A stretch of 64,000 bases of DNA from Lepidodermella squamata (Eukaryota; Gastrotricha), in contig JBLDXI010000024.1 in assembly GCA_047495785.1 (NCBI GenBank), positions 1,922,001 to 1,986,000 of the forward strand, given 5' to 3'. The notes under the pieces are model-generated. The model was not told the origin of the DNA. It was given only the letters and a program-made list of their open reading frames with translations, and searched no databases. The position numbers were made by a program, and so were the translations under genes. Below, piece after piece: positions 31,662 through 43,630 of the stretch (position 1 is its first letter; each line of letters opens with the position of its first letter).

Positions 31662-32294
31662 TTTCGCCGTTATGAATAATTATGATAAAATTAAGATAGC
31701 ACTAAAATGAAATAGTGGAAATGTGTTAGGTGACCTCAGCTTTTTATACATAAGAAATGACCTTCGGCCGCAGCAATTGTCCGCCCTCTTATCTTTATTG
31801 GGGCGGTTTTTTGCATCTTAATAGTTTCAATACATTCAGCGATGAGGTAAAAGCAATAACACTACGCAGTAGTTTTGTTCTCTATGGCGCCATTTGTTTG
31901 CAGAAGGGTTCCACGCGATGTCCACGTGAAGGGGTTAATCAGTCCGTACTGCGGACAAAGGGTGACCGCTATCGTGCGCTACAGCACTGCCGTGGTTGGG
32001 TTCTCTTTTGGGCTCCATTTTTTGATAAAAACTGCACAGAAAGATTAATTCGCCCTGAATCCAAACAGCGCCGTTCCGTTCGTCTATATTTGCCTAGTGA
32101 CTAATGAACGCGAATCCATTGATGAACACCACGCTGTGAAACAAAATGATGGGATCATCAACCATTTGTTGCCCCCAATGTTCTGTGGTGGATTAAGCAT
32201 ATACTCATGAGTGAAACCGATTAATCGCTTTTATTATACAAAAAATTAATTCTCGATAGAAAATTAACATATTCGATACAACGTGGATATAGTT
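31662..32294. other. Region between ZIP 1 and ZIP 2
   Basis: This contains the ZIP 1 promoter and ZIP 2 3' end. A 115-codon plus-strand frame at 31757-32104 resembles nothing and has no gene-like surroundings. GATA-type sites are listed separately. Confidence 0.4.
31683..31794. promoter_or_regulatory. GATA-type sites upstream of ZIP 1
   Basis: TGATAA lies at 31683-31688 and CTTATCT (AGATAAG on the minus strand) at 31788-31794, 22 and about 127 bases upstream of the ATG. In nematodes the intestinal factor ELT-2 binds such sites. Gut expression of a zinc importer would fit but is inferred. Confidence 0.3.
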
Positions 32295-35038
32295 CTAGCT
32301 TGATTTGAAAAGGGAGACCAACGCGTCCTCGAATATAGCAATGAGCAGCATCATGCCGAATCCGAGCAATAGTCCGATGTTTTGGCAGATGAAATAGGTC
32401 CAAAACTTGCCGCGAACTCGAGTTAGCTCAGGCATCTAAATACAAAATTTCAATAATTTTCCGGGGACAATAATTCAATTGCAAACCATTTCTGTCAAGG
32501 CGACGTAGATGAACATTCCAGCAGTGAGTGCAAAAACCCATTGCCGAGCAGAATCGTCGCCACCGATGCCAATGCCAATGTATAGACCACCTTAATATCA
32601 GGGTTGAAATTCCTCAAAATAAGTTAGAAGATGATGAAAATGTCTACCTAGTGAGAGGAAAGAATGGATGATGTTCCAGATGATTGCACCTCGCCACGTC
32701 ACACCAGCAGTTAGCAAAGCCGCGAAATCGCCGACCTCATGCGGAACCTCGTGGCAAACGATGGCAATCGAAGTCGAAAGACCTGACAACAGATCGCCAG
32801 AGAATGCAGCTCCAATCGCGATGCCATCAATCACGTTGTGAATCGCATCGCCAACGATAACCATCCAGCCTAAAGTTTTCTGTGGCGTCATCTCAGTAAC
32901 GATCCTGGAGAAGAGATTCCCACTGGCGCGTTTCGGCGCATGAGCAGCCTCGATTCTATGACTGCTGTTATGGCTGTGATGAGACAGGTCGACAGGAGCT
33001 CGTTTTTGGATTACTACGTTATCGATATCCAACGTAGCGGTCGAAGCTCGAATTTCGTTCTTCTCCAACGGGCAGTCCCTATCGGTGTCAGAAGTTCGAA
33101 GTTCGCCGACTTTGTCTTGAGCTTCTAATTTAGCTGTGCTAGTTAGCGATTCGCTTCTTGATGGTATCAGGTTTTGTGTTGAAGATGTGATAACATTGTC
33201 CGCAGTTCCGTAATTTCGGCCCATTCCGTCTTCGGTCAAAGTTGCTCGTCTGCTCGAAGCTTGGACCGGAAAATCTGGCATGTGCGAGTGACCGTGACCG
33301 TGACCATGGCCCTAATAAGTTTTCTTCAATTTCAATATTCAGGCGAAATCAAAGCGCACTTACCTCGTTTTCATCCATTTGAGCGTGATGCCGACCGCTG
33401 ACGAGCATTTCGAAGAGGTAGAAAGCGTAAATTGCGCCGATCATGACTAGCTGCTTGAGCACGTAATCCTCGACGGTAACCGATTCGCCGGCGTGATCAT
33501 GTCCGTCATCGCCGCCTTCGTGGCTGTGAATGCCAATGGCTTGGGGCAGCAAATGCAGCAACGCATCGCCAATCATTGTCGATGTTGACAAAGCACTTTA
33601 AAGTGAACGACACAAAATTCAATTTCTTTCAATTTTCCAAATTATTGTTGTTAAGCGCAGATCAAATTTCACTCCAAATTTCACGTTTAATTTATAAATT
33701 ATTTTTTTGCGCTGTATTTATGCCGTGATTTGATTGTGGAGATGGTAACCTTTGAAACTTGGGTTGTTAAGGGTTCAGGCTTTATTGAATTTTTGGGGTT
33801 CATTGAACGCTTGGAAGTATTTGATATTCTGCATAAAATGCTCCGTCTCATCAGCTTTTGTTTTTCACTTGATTGGATCAACAATTAATTTTAATAAGAA
33901 GTTGGAAGCAGTGAATATCGAGTGAAAAATCGGGTATTTCGGACGATATAAATATGCCAAAGGGCGAATCTTGAGAATTGAGGTCGTTGCATATGCAAAT
34001 GAGCTTCCAAAATTAATTTTGTACAAGGTTAGCCAAACACGCTTTAAATTGCTAAAATTCGGTTAAAATTGAAAAATTCTCAAAATTTGCCGGAAAATCA
34101 AGGTTCACCTTGCCTATATTTAGCAACATTTTAGAAATTTTTAAGGCTGATTTTCAAATTTCAAAAAAATGCATTTATTACGGCGGATTTGGAACATTTT
34201 TTAGTAATATTTAATAAATTAATTTCAATTAAAATGTTTCAATTTGTCTTTCTACCATTTCAAAAGTTATTTTCAGAGTAAAAGTGGACCTACATTAAAG
34301 CACTCATAATGTATCTGTAGCTTTGCCGCTTTGTCGATGGGATGAGCAAAATGAACAAAAATGGCAAGATGCTGATAGCCACGACTGCAGCTGTCCCATA
34401 TCCGTAGCCTAAAATTATGAAATAATGTAAGAGTTAGGCAATTTCTCACGATCATCGTAATTTCTTACGTTCGGTAGCACTTGGACTACTTTGGCTATCA
34501 TTCCGAGCACCAGAGCCCTCGCAGACCTTGGACATTTGCTGCTGAACAAGAGCTGGCAACATCGCGGTAATATTTTCGTAGGTAAGCCCGATCGATTCGG
34601 AATTGGTTCCATTTTCAGGATCGGTTTCCAAGCCAAATATGTGCAACAACTGATCAGAGGTAAAACAAGTTTCTTCGACTGAACCATGGACATCATGACT
34701 GCCAGATTCGTGATCCGCGTGGTCATGGTCGTGATCAGATTCGTTTTGTAGTTTGCCGATTTTCATCGAAGAGAGAAGACCCTCAAAGGCTAAAATAATT
34801 GCATTAATTAAAGCGTGTTCGCAAATCAAAAAATACCTTCGTTAGATATAAGTCCTGTTGTTTCGTTCATTTTTAGCAAATTTTGCAGACTTTTGTCGAA
34901 ATCTTGCGGTGTGATGTGATCATCGTGTTCATGTTCATGGCCTGACGTCTCGGCAGCTGTTTTATAGGCACTTTGTAGGTATAAAAAGAGCAGACCAACA
35001 AAAACAACTGGCTGAAATTTGCTCGAAAAACTGTGCAT
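32295..35038 (-). CDS. ZIP zinc transporter 2 (SLC39, LIV-1 type)
   Basis: Seven exons (35038-34837, 34789-34469, 34408-34294, 33595-33364, 33311-32648, 32590-32487, 32435-32295) give 592 residues. Exon borders and phases match ZIP 1, with sizes 115 and 104 conserved exactly. Features: signal peptide, HEHEHDDH, HDHDHADHESGSHD, then HGHGHGHGHSH in the loop, and the same HNVIDGIAIGAAFSGD and HEVPHEVGDFAALL cores. It differs from ZIP 1 mainly in the cytosolic loop between helices 3 and 4 (about 70 residues with RIEAAHAPKRA), so regulation may differ. The intron 33596-34293 is long (698 bases) and AT-rich with nothing recognised. Confidence 0.9.
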
Positions 35039-35217
35039 TTGTCGTATAAAATTGAAAAGTGATAGAATAAAAATGTATAAAAAACAATGAAACCTAGAAA
35101 TATATTTGAAAAATCAGTCAAAAAAGTAGTAATAATAATAGCAGCGAGATTTGCGACCCATTGGACGCTCGTAAACATGAGAAATCCGTATGTCCCCGGT
35201 CAATTTATCGCAAGATC

Positions 35218-35243
35218 CTTATCTCTGCCATTTTAGGAGATAA
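35218..35243. promoter_or_regulatory. Paired GATA sites upstream of ZIP 2
   Basis: CTTATCT at 35218-35224 and AGATAA at 35238-35243 lie about 180-200 bases upstream of the ZIP 2 start, echoing the sites before ZIP 1. The rest of 35039-35575 shows no gene. Confidence 0.3.
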
Positions 35244-35575
35244 ACTGGTAAGCGCAACATCAAGTTTGAGGGCTGATAGTAGTATATTCATGAACAGCCA
35301 AGAATTGGGAGTTGGGAGATCATTTTGTAACTAAATTTCTACTGAAACTGACACGCGTCCGAAGCCTAATAATCGCGTGACTCTATTTTTCGTAATTTCA
35401 AATGACACACAAATTAACGAAGTGAAAATTTCATGACCTTCTTTTTCACATCGTCCTTTTAAACAAAAAATTTAAAATTTCATTTTTATTCGCACAACAT
35501 ATAATAAGGATGTGAAAAATATCCAATTAATCATCAATTAAAAATGATGTTAATATATGGCTGTCATTTTTCGGT

Positions 35576-37606
35576 CTAATTAGGCCGAAGACTACCTTGG
35601 AAAGCAAGAATCATATGCTCCTCGAAAATCGCAATAACCAACATAAGGCCGAAGCCTAACAACAGTCCGATATTTTGACACGCAAAATATGTCCAAAATT
35701 TGCCTCGAACACGGGTGAGTTCCGGCATCTGTTAATTGCGATTAAACAAATTAAATAAATTATGAGGATAAAATGTATAAATCACCATCTCAGTCAATGC
35801 GACGTAAATAAACATGCCAGCCGTAAGCGCGTAAATCCACTGTCTCGCTTCCTCATCCGCCCCGATTCCTAACCCGATGTATAGCCCACCGAGGGCTAGA
35901 AGTGAATGAATAATATTCCAAATAATAGCGCCGCGCCACGTTACGCCAGCTGTTAGCAATGCGGCGAAATCGCCGACTTCATGCGGAACTTCGTGGCAAC
36001 AAATTGCGATTGAAGTCGAAAGACCGGACAAAATATCACCCGAAAAGGCAGCGCCAATAGCTATGCCATCAATCACGTTGTGAATCGCATCGCCGACTAT
36101 AACCATCCAGCCTAAAGATTTTTTCGGAATTAATTCCTCTAATAATGTCGGCCCTGTTTCCTCCTCGATTTTCGCCTGCTGCTCATCTTCATGACAGTGG
36201 GGTAGAGGGGCTCTTTTTTGGATGACGACATTATCCATGTCAATCGTAGCAGTTGAAGCGCGAATTTGATTTGCTTCGATATTGCAGACAACATTTTCGT
36301 CGTTAACTGTTTTATTTGTGACTGTAAGCTCCGATACCCGATCGCTCATTTCTTGCCGTTCAGTATCAGTCAACTCGGGGTCCTTATGTCCTGCTGAATG
36401 AGAATGAGCGTGGCCAGATTTTCGCTTTTTTAATTTGGAAAAATCAGGCATGTGTGAATGACCATGTCCGTGACCCTGAAATTTAGAAAAAATTTAAAAT
36501 TTAAAAATTTAAAATCATTAAAAAATTTAATAAATTTAATAAATTTTAAAATCTAATTCAATTACATCATCTTCCATTTTCGCATGATGTCGGCCACTAA
36601 TTAGCATCTCGAACCTGAAAAAAAGAGAAAGGGCTATCGAGATGACCTATATATTTTGGAAAAAAAATTACAAATAAAATGCGTAAAGGGCTGAGACCAC
36701 TACAAGCTGCTTTAGGACATAGTCCTCGACTTTGATAGCAAGATCCTCATCTTCTAACAGCTCCGCGTCAGAATGGGCGTGAACTCCGACAGCTTGTGGC
36801 AAAAGATGGAGAAATGCATCGCCGATCATTGTTGAAGTCGATAGCGCCCTGAAGTACAAATTTAGGTTAATTTAACTAAAATTTTGTAGCCTCACATCAA
36901 ACAGCTCATTATGTATCGGTAACTTTGACGCTTAGTCGATGGAATCAAGGCAATGAATACAAATGGGAGGCAGCTGATTGCAACAACAGCAAGGGTCCCA
37001 TAACCGTATCCTATGAAGGTACAATTTATCTAATTTTTAAAATAGATTTTTCCAAATATTTACGCTCTTCGATCGATGGCACTGAGTATGTACTGTTATG
37101 CTCATCAGAAGGTTCGCAAGCTTTGGATATTTGCTGCTGGATAAGTGCTGGGAGCATCGCTGTGAGATTCTCATAAGTGATAAAACGGATCTCCTCATGG
37201 CTATGGTCGCTTTCATCGCCATCGATTCCGTAAATGTGTAAAAGTTGTTCGGATGAGAAACAAACTTCGTCGTTGTGATGGTCGTGATCACTGTTACGAG
37301 GGACACTTTTCAGATATCGACGGTCGTGTTCATGGTCATCGTGATGCGACGCGTTCTGCATTGAACCGATTTTCAAAGCCTCCAAAAGGCTTTCAAAAGC
37401 TTGACATGAAGAGGAATAACTAAGCTTTTCGGAAAATTAGTCCTTGTTTTACCTTTGCTAGAGATTAAGTTTGAACTTTCATCCATCTTCAGCCATTCTT
37501 GAAGGAGCTCCTCAAAATATTCGGGCGAGTAATCACCAGAATGTCGGACGGAATCGGCAGTTCCGAGAATTATTAAAAATATAAACCAAAATGAAGATCG
37601 ACGCAT
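35576..37606 (-). CDS. ZIP zinc transporter 3 (SLC39, LIV-1 type)
   Basis: Seven exons (37606-37453, 37399-37064, 37010-36896, 36848-36672, 36614-36566, 36475-35786, 35728-35576) give 557 residues. The core HNVIDGIAIGAAFSGD and CCHEVPHEVGDFAALL motifs are intact. The ectodomain His stretch is HHDDHEHDR, with SDHDHHND further on, and the loop has HGHGHSH and HAHSHSAGH. Intron layout differs from its two sisters: the intron inside LSLG/GLYIG is absent, and an extra intron splits AFYL/FEML. This makes ZIP 3 the most distant copy. The terminal exon again starts MPELTRVRGKFW. Confidence 0.9.
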
Positions 37607-38223
37607 CCTTCTCTCTTCCTAAATCAGTCGAACACAAAATCTTATAAAAATATTTCGAAGTTTTTTTAGCCTATTAGGTACTACAACCAAGAAATCCAGG
37701 AAAATGGGATCCTTAATAGGCCATGAGCCCAATAAAAATCGTGGCCAGTAAAATATTTGAATGAATGGATAATATTAATTAAAAATCAAGAGTTGAAGTA
37801 GTGAACAGGAATAGAAAAAATTTAAAATTTAATCAAAAATCCAAAAAATACCCGATAATTTTGAACTTATCCGGAAAATCGCGGATATTGTTGGGAAATG
37901 CTCCGGTTGGTTTGATACATTTTTAAAAAACTTTCCGCAAAATCAGAAAATTAAGTACCGTGATGCTGTATTTTGACATTATTGCTGAATATTTTGCAAG
38001 GCGGATATTTTCCAAGAAGTCAAAGTTCGGCGCAGCCGTTGTTGGCAGGCTTTTAAGAGATAAGAATTCTTGCCCTAAAAATACCAGCTTTATCTGATAA
38101 ATTCCGGTTTCCCGCCCATATCTCAACACGATTGCTCGTATTTTGATAATAGCTGATAACAATACCACAGAAAAAGACGCTTTGCCATTGGTGAAAAAAT
38201 TGATTTATTTTCTTTCAAAAAAC
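37607..38223. other. Intergenic region, no gene seen
   Basis: The ZIP 3 promoter and the 3' side of the DUF268 gene lie here. Minus-strand frames such as 37923-38168 are AT-rich and resemble nothing. Confidence 0.4.
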
Positions 38224-39832
38224 TTAAATTGGAAATGAGCATCCACGAAGGTTTTGAAGCACAAACCACGGCTGATAAGTCCAATCTCGCCGGTTGCAAT
38301 CCGTCAAATTGAAGCTTTCATACTCGACAAGCCGGAAGCATTCTGTCACCAGCGAATAACGAACCGCACCGTAGAATCGCTGGTAATTAAAGTCGAGACA
38401 ATCGCCATCAACTGGCACGCTAATTAACGCTAAACCGCCTGGTTTTACCAAACAGCTCAACTTCGCCATTTCCATGAGATCGCCGTCAGGATTCAACGCA
38501 TCGCCATACCGGCCTAGACCAGCGTGTTCGATGTTCGAGAAAGAAATAGCTAGATCAAACGGTTCTTGGGCCAAGAACTCTAGATTATCAGGGTGGGTGT
38601 ACCTCAGCCTAGGGTGATCTTCAGGCAGCGCCAGGCCAATGTCGAAATACGTTACTGAAGTAACCACACCAGAGCCTCGCAAAACCAGCTCATACTCAAT
38701 CCACGGATATTGGGAACCAATTACAAGAACGCGTTTGCTCTTGATAAAACGGTTGTATTTATCGAGAAAATGCCGAAATGCCTTCAGTCCCCTTGAAAAA
38801 TGAACCGAGTAGTGAAACGAGTCTTTCAAATCACTCCGCTGAAGTTTCCGCAGGTAATCTCTAGGTATCGTTAGTTCGATCAGCGATTTCCATTGCTTCA
38901 TCATTTTTTCCTCGCCAACTTTTTCGAGCCGGGAATCTTCGCGAATTTTCGTCTCGTAAAATCTGTACCAGTTCTGGGCGAGAAATTTATCGCGTTCGCC
39001 GTCATGCCAAACTTGGGCGAGTTCACCCTTCGCAAATCGAGTTTCGTATTTTTCAATCCGTTTAAAAAGGGATGTTGTTAAATGACTACGCCATTCCAAC
39101 GTGTGATTCTTCAAAATTGTAGCCAATAAACCAGGATTGACGAGAAATTTCGCGTAAGAATGGTCGAGATCGTTCGAAATATCCGGCTTAAACTCGCTGG
39201 AAAAAACCGCCATCGTCTGGGCAGTTGTGTCGATTTTCGCTATTAAGAAGTAATTTTTGTAGTCTTCCCAACGATCGAACCAGGCTGGCACGGTGGTTTT
39301 GGCGATTTCGGCTGGTTTGTACGACCAATGTGAAGATTCAATGTCGATAATATCACAGGTTGAGTGGGAACTCAGTTCGGAATCCAGGAGAAGATCGTCG
39401 CGACATCGTGCGCAAAAGCCGGGTACCAACTTGGTACTGTGTTCTGTCGGTCTAATATAAAATTTTATTATTCAATTAATTAAATTTATTTATTAATTTT
39501 AAATTATTTATTAAATAGAAATATACAAGTTAAGGAAGATTTTTTAAATTTCTCACATTTTTTTCAAATTGAAAATTTGAAATTTGAAATTTCTGAAATT
39601 TCTTGAAAATTGAAGATTGAAATTTGGAGCGTTTTCTGAACATTTTATAAAGTATTTGCTAAATTTTTAAATCCTATATAATGATATAGAATTACCTTGC
39701 AGTGGATTTGTTTGATGAATCTTGGCCCGACCAGTTAAATTTAATCCATAGAAGAAGCGAAATAGTGATGACGACGCAGATTGATGTTAAAATTCGTTCA
39801 CCGCCGCATCTTCGACGGAACCTGAACAGCAT
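38224..39832 (-). CDS. Type II membrane protein with DUF268 domain
   Basis: Two exons (39832-39696 and 39451-38224) give 454 residues. Residues 1-12 are Arg-rich, followed by a hydrophobic anchor (ILTSICVVITISLLLWI, about 13-30), the topology of a Golgi or ER type II protein. The C-terminal half matches DUF268: VLVIGSQYPWIEYELVLRG, then SFSNIEHAGLGRYGDALNPD, then LVKPGGLALISVPVDGD. The order of a VIGS loop, an acidic strand and KPGG resembles a Rossmann-type methyltransferase, and DUF268 has been considered related to that fold; activity is inferred. A lone CARC pair lies just after the stem. The intron (39452-39695) is AT-rich. DUF268 proteins are expanded in Caenorhabditis, which supports nematode origin. 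Confidence 0.85.
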
Positions 39833-40689
39833 GCCAAGTATCAAATTTACAACCGCTCGGCTACATGAAACAGCTTTTTCGGCAGCGAAACGTAATTGAG
39901 TTGTATTTTTCCTGCATGAAACTATGAACTGGTCTAATTGCGTTGCGGCTTTAATTTTCGAAATAATTATTGCGAAAAACTATTACAACAATTGCAGACT
40001 GCAAACAATTGTTTTTCGGTAGTATTATTTTTATTAAAAGAATAAAATCTGGTAAACAAAAGTGAAATATATTAGTGGTGAAAGCCTGCTTTTGAGAGGC
40101 ACAACCACACAACGTAGCATTATACCCAGCATCAACGGCGCTCACATTGAATTATTATTAATTTTATTGTATTATTTAATTCTTATTCACACTTTTGTAG
40201 TTTCGGGCTCTCTGCGCTATGGTATACTTGATAAGTCGCGCTTTATTAGGGCTATTTTATTGAGTACACTCGCGCATGCTACGCAAAACTGGTGAGGAAA
40301 TGAAGTTTAAGCGCGCACCCGCTGTCGCGTCGGGGAAATGGCCACGCCACACACACTCACACACACTCACTCACTCGACTGCGCTTTTAGAATTTTCAAA
40401 AATTTTGTTGATTTTGCACTATACACTACGCCAACTGCCGCTGAAAATTGCCATGGCGCATCCTTGTTTGCAATTTGAATCCCAATTGAATCCAAAACCC
40501 AGAGTGAAGCGGCGATGCATTTCATTTCACAGATGACAGAAAGTTTAGCTAGAGAGTTGTCAGAAACGGGCACAATAATTGAAGTAAGTTGAGATAATTG
40601 GTGAGGATCAGAGAAATATGATTGAAAACGCTGTAGTTTGGGATCAGATAGACAGGTTCATGTTGCTTTGCATTCGACATTTATTCGGG
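39833..40689. other. Intergenic region, no gene seen
   Basis: This holds the DUF268 promoter, a short CA/TC-rich simple repeat (CACACACTCACACACACTCA near 40349) and AT-rich DNA. Open frames such as 40276-40536 cross the simple repeat and are not convincing. Confidence 0.4.
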
Positions 40690-40821
40690 CTGAGTTTCGG
40701 CAGAGGTGAACTGGTATTAGCGATTACAGATCCACCTGAGTAATCGAGTGTAGCAGCAGCGAAATTGACCGCAGTCGATTTCGCGACGCCTCGTAACTTA
40801 TCGCTATCGCAGCATTGACTG
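40690..40821 (-). pseudogene. Relic of a lectin-SEA gene 3' end
   Basis: The minus strand encodes VNAAIA then, after a shift of frame, KLRGVAKSTAVNFAAATLDY and SGGSVIANTSS. Lectin-SEA gene 3 has VNAAIAKLRGTITSSGVDFS and KHSGGSAITSSS at the same place. Only this end of the SEA exon remains, marking the left edge of the lectin array. The stretch between here and 41094 shows no further exon. Confidence 0.6.
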
Positions 40822-41093
40822 TCGCGCAAGAGCACTCCGAAAAAACTGAGCCCGAGAAATTTCGAATTTCGGACAATCCAGTGTCGGAAATGTTCGGTTG
40901 TCGGTTTGTCCGGACAGATTTAATTGAGAATATCTCATTATTTATTGCAACCGGTTCGATGTGAGCAAATAAGCAATTAAAACAGAATCTCGAAGATCTT
41001 CTATTCAATTTAAAATAAACCTAAAGAGTGCCTTTTCTGATCTGCGTTTTCCCCGGCTGTGCTTTTTGCTTTTACATTCTTGAAACAGAAATA

Positions 41094-42832
41094 ATGGATT
41101 CAGTTGCTGTTACATTCGCCATTGTTACTATTTTGATAGCAGAAGAATGTCTGGCGATGAGCCGAATGGATGTACCGTCTAACTGGCAACTAGTTCCAGA
41201 ATTCACTTTGAGAGATGGAGATGCCAGTACGTCGCCTAACAACAGACATTTGTGATAATCTCTTGGCTTGATTGGGTTTCTTTTTCATTAAGAAAATTTC
41301 GTTCCAATCGTTTCGAATGGCACGTCACCGACAAAGCAACAGAACAATAGCTTCGTACTTATGCAAACCACTTCACCACTTGGTTCATACTCAGCATTAA
41401 AATCAGCTCTATCGATACCACCGTCATACCTTCAGAACGGATTCGCGGTTGATGTCACTCTTATGGTCAAGGAGGGGCGTAAGGGAGACGGCTTTGGTAT
41501 CTTTGTTGTACCCATCGAAGGAATAACAACAAACTACTCTTCTAGTATGATCGCACTTTTTCTGATGAATGTTATTGAATATTATTCTTACAATGCAGAG
41601 AGTTGTGCTGGGATAACGATGGCTTTTCCAGGTGGTTTGTTTCTGTACGGAAGACCTTATTATTCCGATGTGTCTCTGGCGTATTCGCGCACTGCCTCAA
41701 CCAAGACCTCATACGACAAATCTCTTCAAGTGGGATCCGCCCAGAATGGCACGCTTCAAATGCTATACGACCGATTCGGCCTCGTGAGGCTTGTTGTCTC
41801 TAACGACCAAGTTAGCGTGTATGTGGATGTCGATGGAGATATCCGAACGATAGGAAATGGTACCATAGGCGTTCCAGGTGTCAGTCAAGGCGGGCCCTAC
41901 TATATGGGTGTTGGAGCGCAAGCTTACGGGTCAGCTTCCGGCGTAATTTTGAAGTCGATCGAGACTTATCAAATAAACGGACAGACCTATACAACAACGA
42001 CAACTACGACCAACCTTCCAGCTAGCACTACTTCTGTGGTAAGTTCAGAGAAATCAGAGAAATAGTAACGCTTCCTATATCAAACTCTCCGACCTATGCC
42101 TCAACATTTCCATTAACTGAACAGACGGGAACCACCCAACCAAACACAAGCAACGGCGCCCAAATAAAAACCTCCGCATCAGTTTCCCTGTCGGCTGATG
42201 CAGCAACTAAACTTCCAGAGATGCCAACTTCAAACATGGCTCTAAAGTTAGTGCCATCTTCTACGGTTCAAGCATGCAATTGCAGAATTACAAGTTAATT
42301 AATTCTAATTTCTAATCTAATTTATAAATAAGCATAGAATCCTTCTTCAGTTAATGGAACCATTCAGGTGACCGACTTAGTTACGGCTGATGGGAAGTCG
42401 ATTAGTGGCGATCCATGGCCACAAGATCTTAACAGTCCTTCAAGCAACCTTTATATCCAGGCTGTCGGCATTTTCAAGCCAGCCATCGTCCTAATTTACA
42501 GCACTACTGGTCAGTTCTGTGAGATCAACGTCACCATCACGGGTTTCAGGAAAGGAAGCGTGATTTCTGATTATATTGTCGCCCTGAGGAGTTTAACTCA
42601 ACTCAGAGAGGAAGAAATTAATGAGAAGGTAAAAATAGCTGTAGCTACGCTGCAAGCTGCTGCGTCTTCATCTCTCGCGAGTTCGTTAAATATGAAGAAC
42701 GTAATATCAGTGCGCCACTCAGGTGTCGCGATCATAGAGACTAAAGCTACGACTCCAGTGAATTCAGCTTTGATAAATTATCCTACGCTAACAAGTATTA
42801 TAAGCGCGATTAGCTGGTTGGCAAATAAATAA
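41094..42832 (+). CDS. Lectin-SEA gene 1 (ConA-like lectin, mucin stalk, SEA)
   Basis: Five exons (41094-41226, 41293-41544, 41599-42038, 42125-42293, 42351-42832) give 491 residues. Residues 1-23 are a signal peptide, followed by MDVPSNWQLVPEFTLRDGDA. The lectin-like domain (about 44-275) has GDGFGIFVVP, GGLFLYGRPYY, GGPYYMGVGAQ and SGVILKSIETY; GDGF/DG..FF and GVGA resemble L-type (concanavalin-A-like) lectins. A Thr-rich stalk follows. The last exon is a SEA-like domain with FKPAIVLIYSTTG and FRKGSVISDYIVAL, where GSVIS corresponds to the GSVVV autoproteolysis site. A short hydrophobic tail ends the protein. It is the only copy on the plus strand. The exon 4 donor (GTTAAT) was chosen for phase. 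Confidence 0.8.
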
Positions 42833-42964
42833 GAAAATATCTGAATGCTGAATGTGAATGTGTGTATTGGTTCAAAATTAAATAGTTTATCATACGACAT
42901 ACATAGTCTTCCTTTTCAATTCCTGATATTCATAAAGTGTACATCGTACATGAGATAAAGAATA

Positions 42965-43599
42965 GGGAGCATCCATAAAAGACGTCCGGCTAAAAAGGCA
43001 TTTTTTTGACCCCTCCCCCCGCTGATGTCACATCTGCCGAACCCCCTCCTTTTCGCATGTCACAAACAGGTCACCCCCCCCCCCTGTTTTCGACAAAAAA
43101 GACACTATTTTTCGCTTATTTTTCATTCAATTTTACATAGTATGACACAAAGTTACGCACGCGCAGGTGATAGGTAAAAGCTTATGGCACCTCCCTAAGT
43201 CAACTTAGACAGCAGCGGATGTGGTAAATCACTATCGAGCATTTGTGCATACAAAAGTGTAGTAATGCTGCGCTCTCAAAATTATAAGCGGACAATGACG
43301 GAAATTAGTGACAATAATCATGACGTGATCAAACAACTTTGAATTTTCAATAGCAACACCTAGCACCTTAGGATAGCGCTGATAATTTTTAGGACCCCCG
43401 TCGCAAAACACCAGGTTTCAAAACTCGGGAAATTGAAACATCTGTTGCAAATACGCCGCGTGTGATTGCGCACTTGGCTTAATAAAAATTAGAGATAATC
43501 TCTTGTGTCCGGTCTCGCTAGACCCCCCTTAGTCTCGAGTCACACTTTGGTCGACCCCTCCCCCCCCTCGGAAGCCGGACGTCTTTTATGGATGCTCCC
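42965..43599. mobile_element. Element with 27-base perfect terminal inverted repeats
   Basis: It starts GGGAGCATCCATAAAAGACG and ends with the exact complement; the match extends 27 bases. Both flanks carry ATA, a likely 3-base target duplication. Inside are runs of C (near 43073-43083 and 43556-43567) and no transposase, so it is a MITE. It separates the plus-strand lectin gene 1 from minus-strand lectin gene 2. Confidence 0.8.
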
Positions 43600-43630
43600 A
43601 TAACAGTTTAAAGGCAAAATCAGTCGATAA

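Noticed and set aside
31757-32104. 115-codon plus-strand frame upstream of ZIP 1
   Set aside because: It resembles no family, covers the presumed promoter and GATA site, and has no supporting splice or neighbour context.
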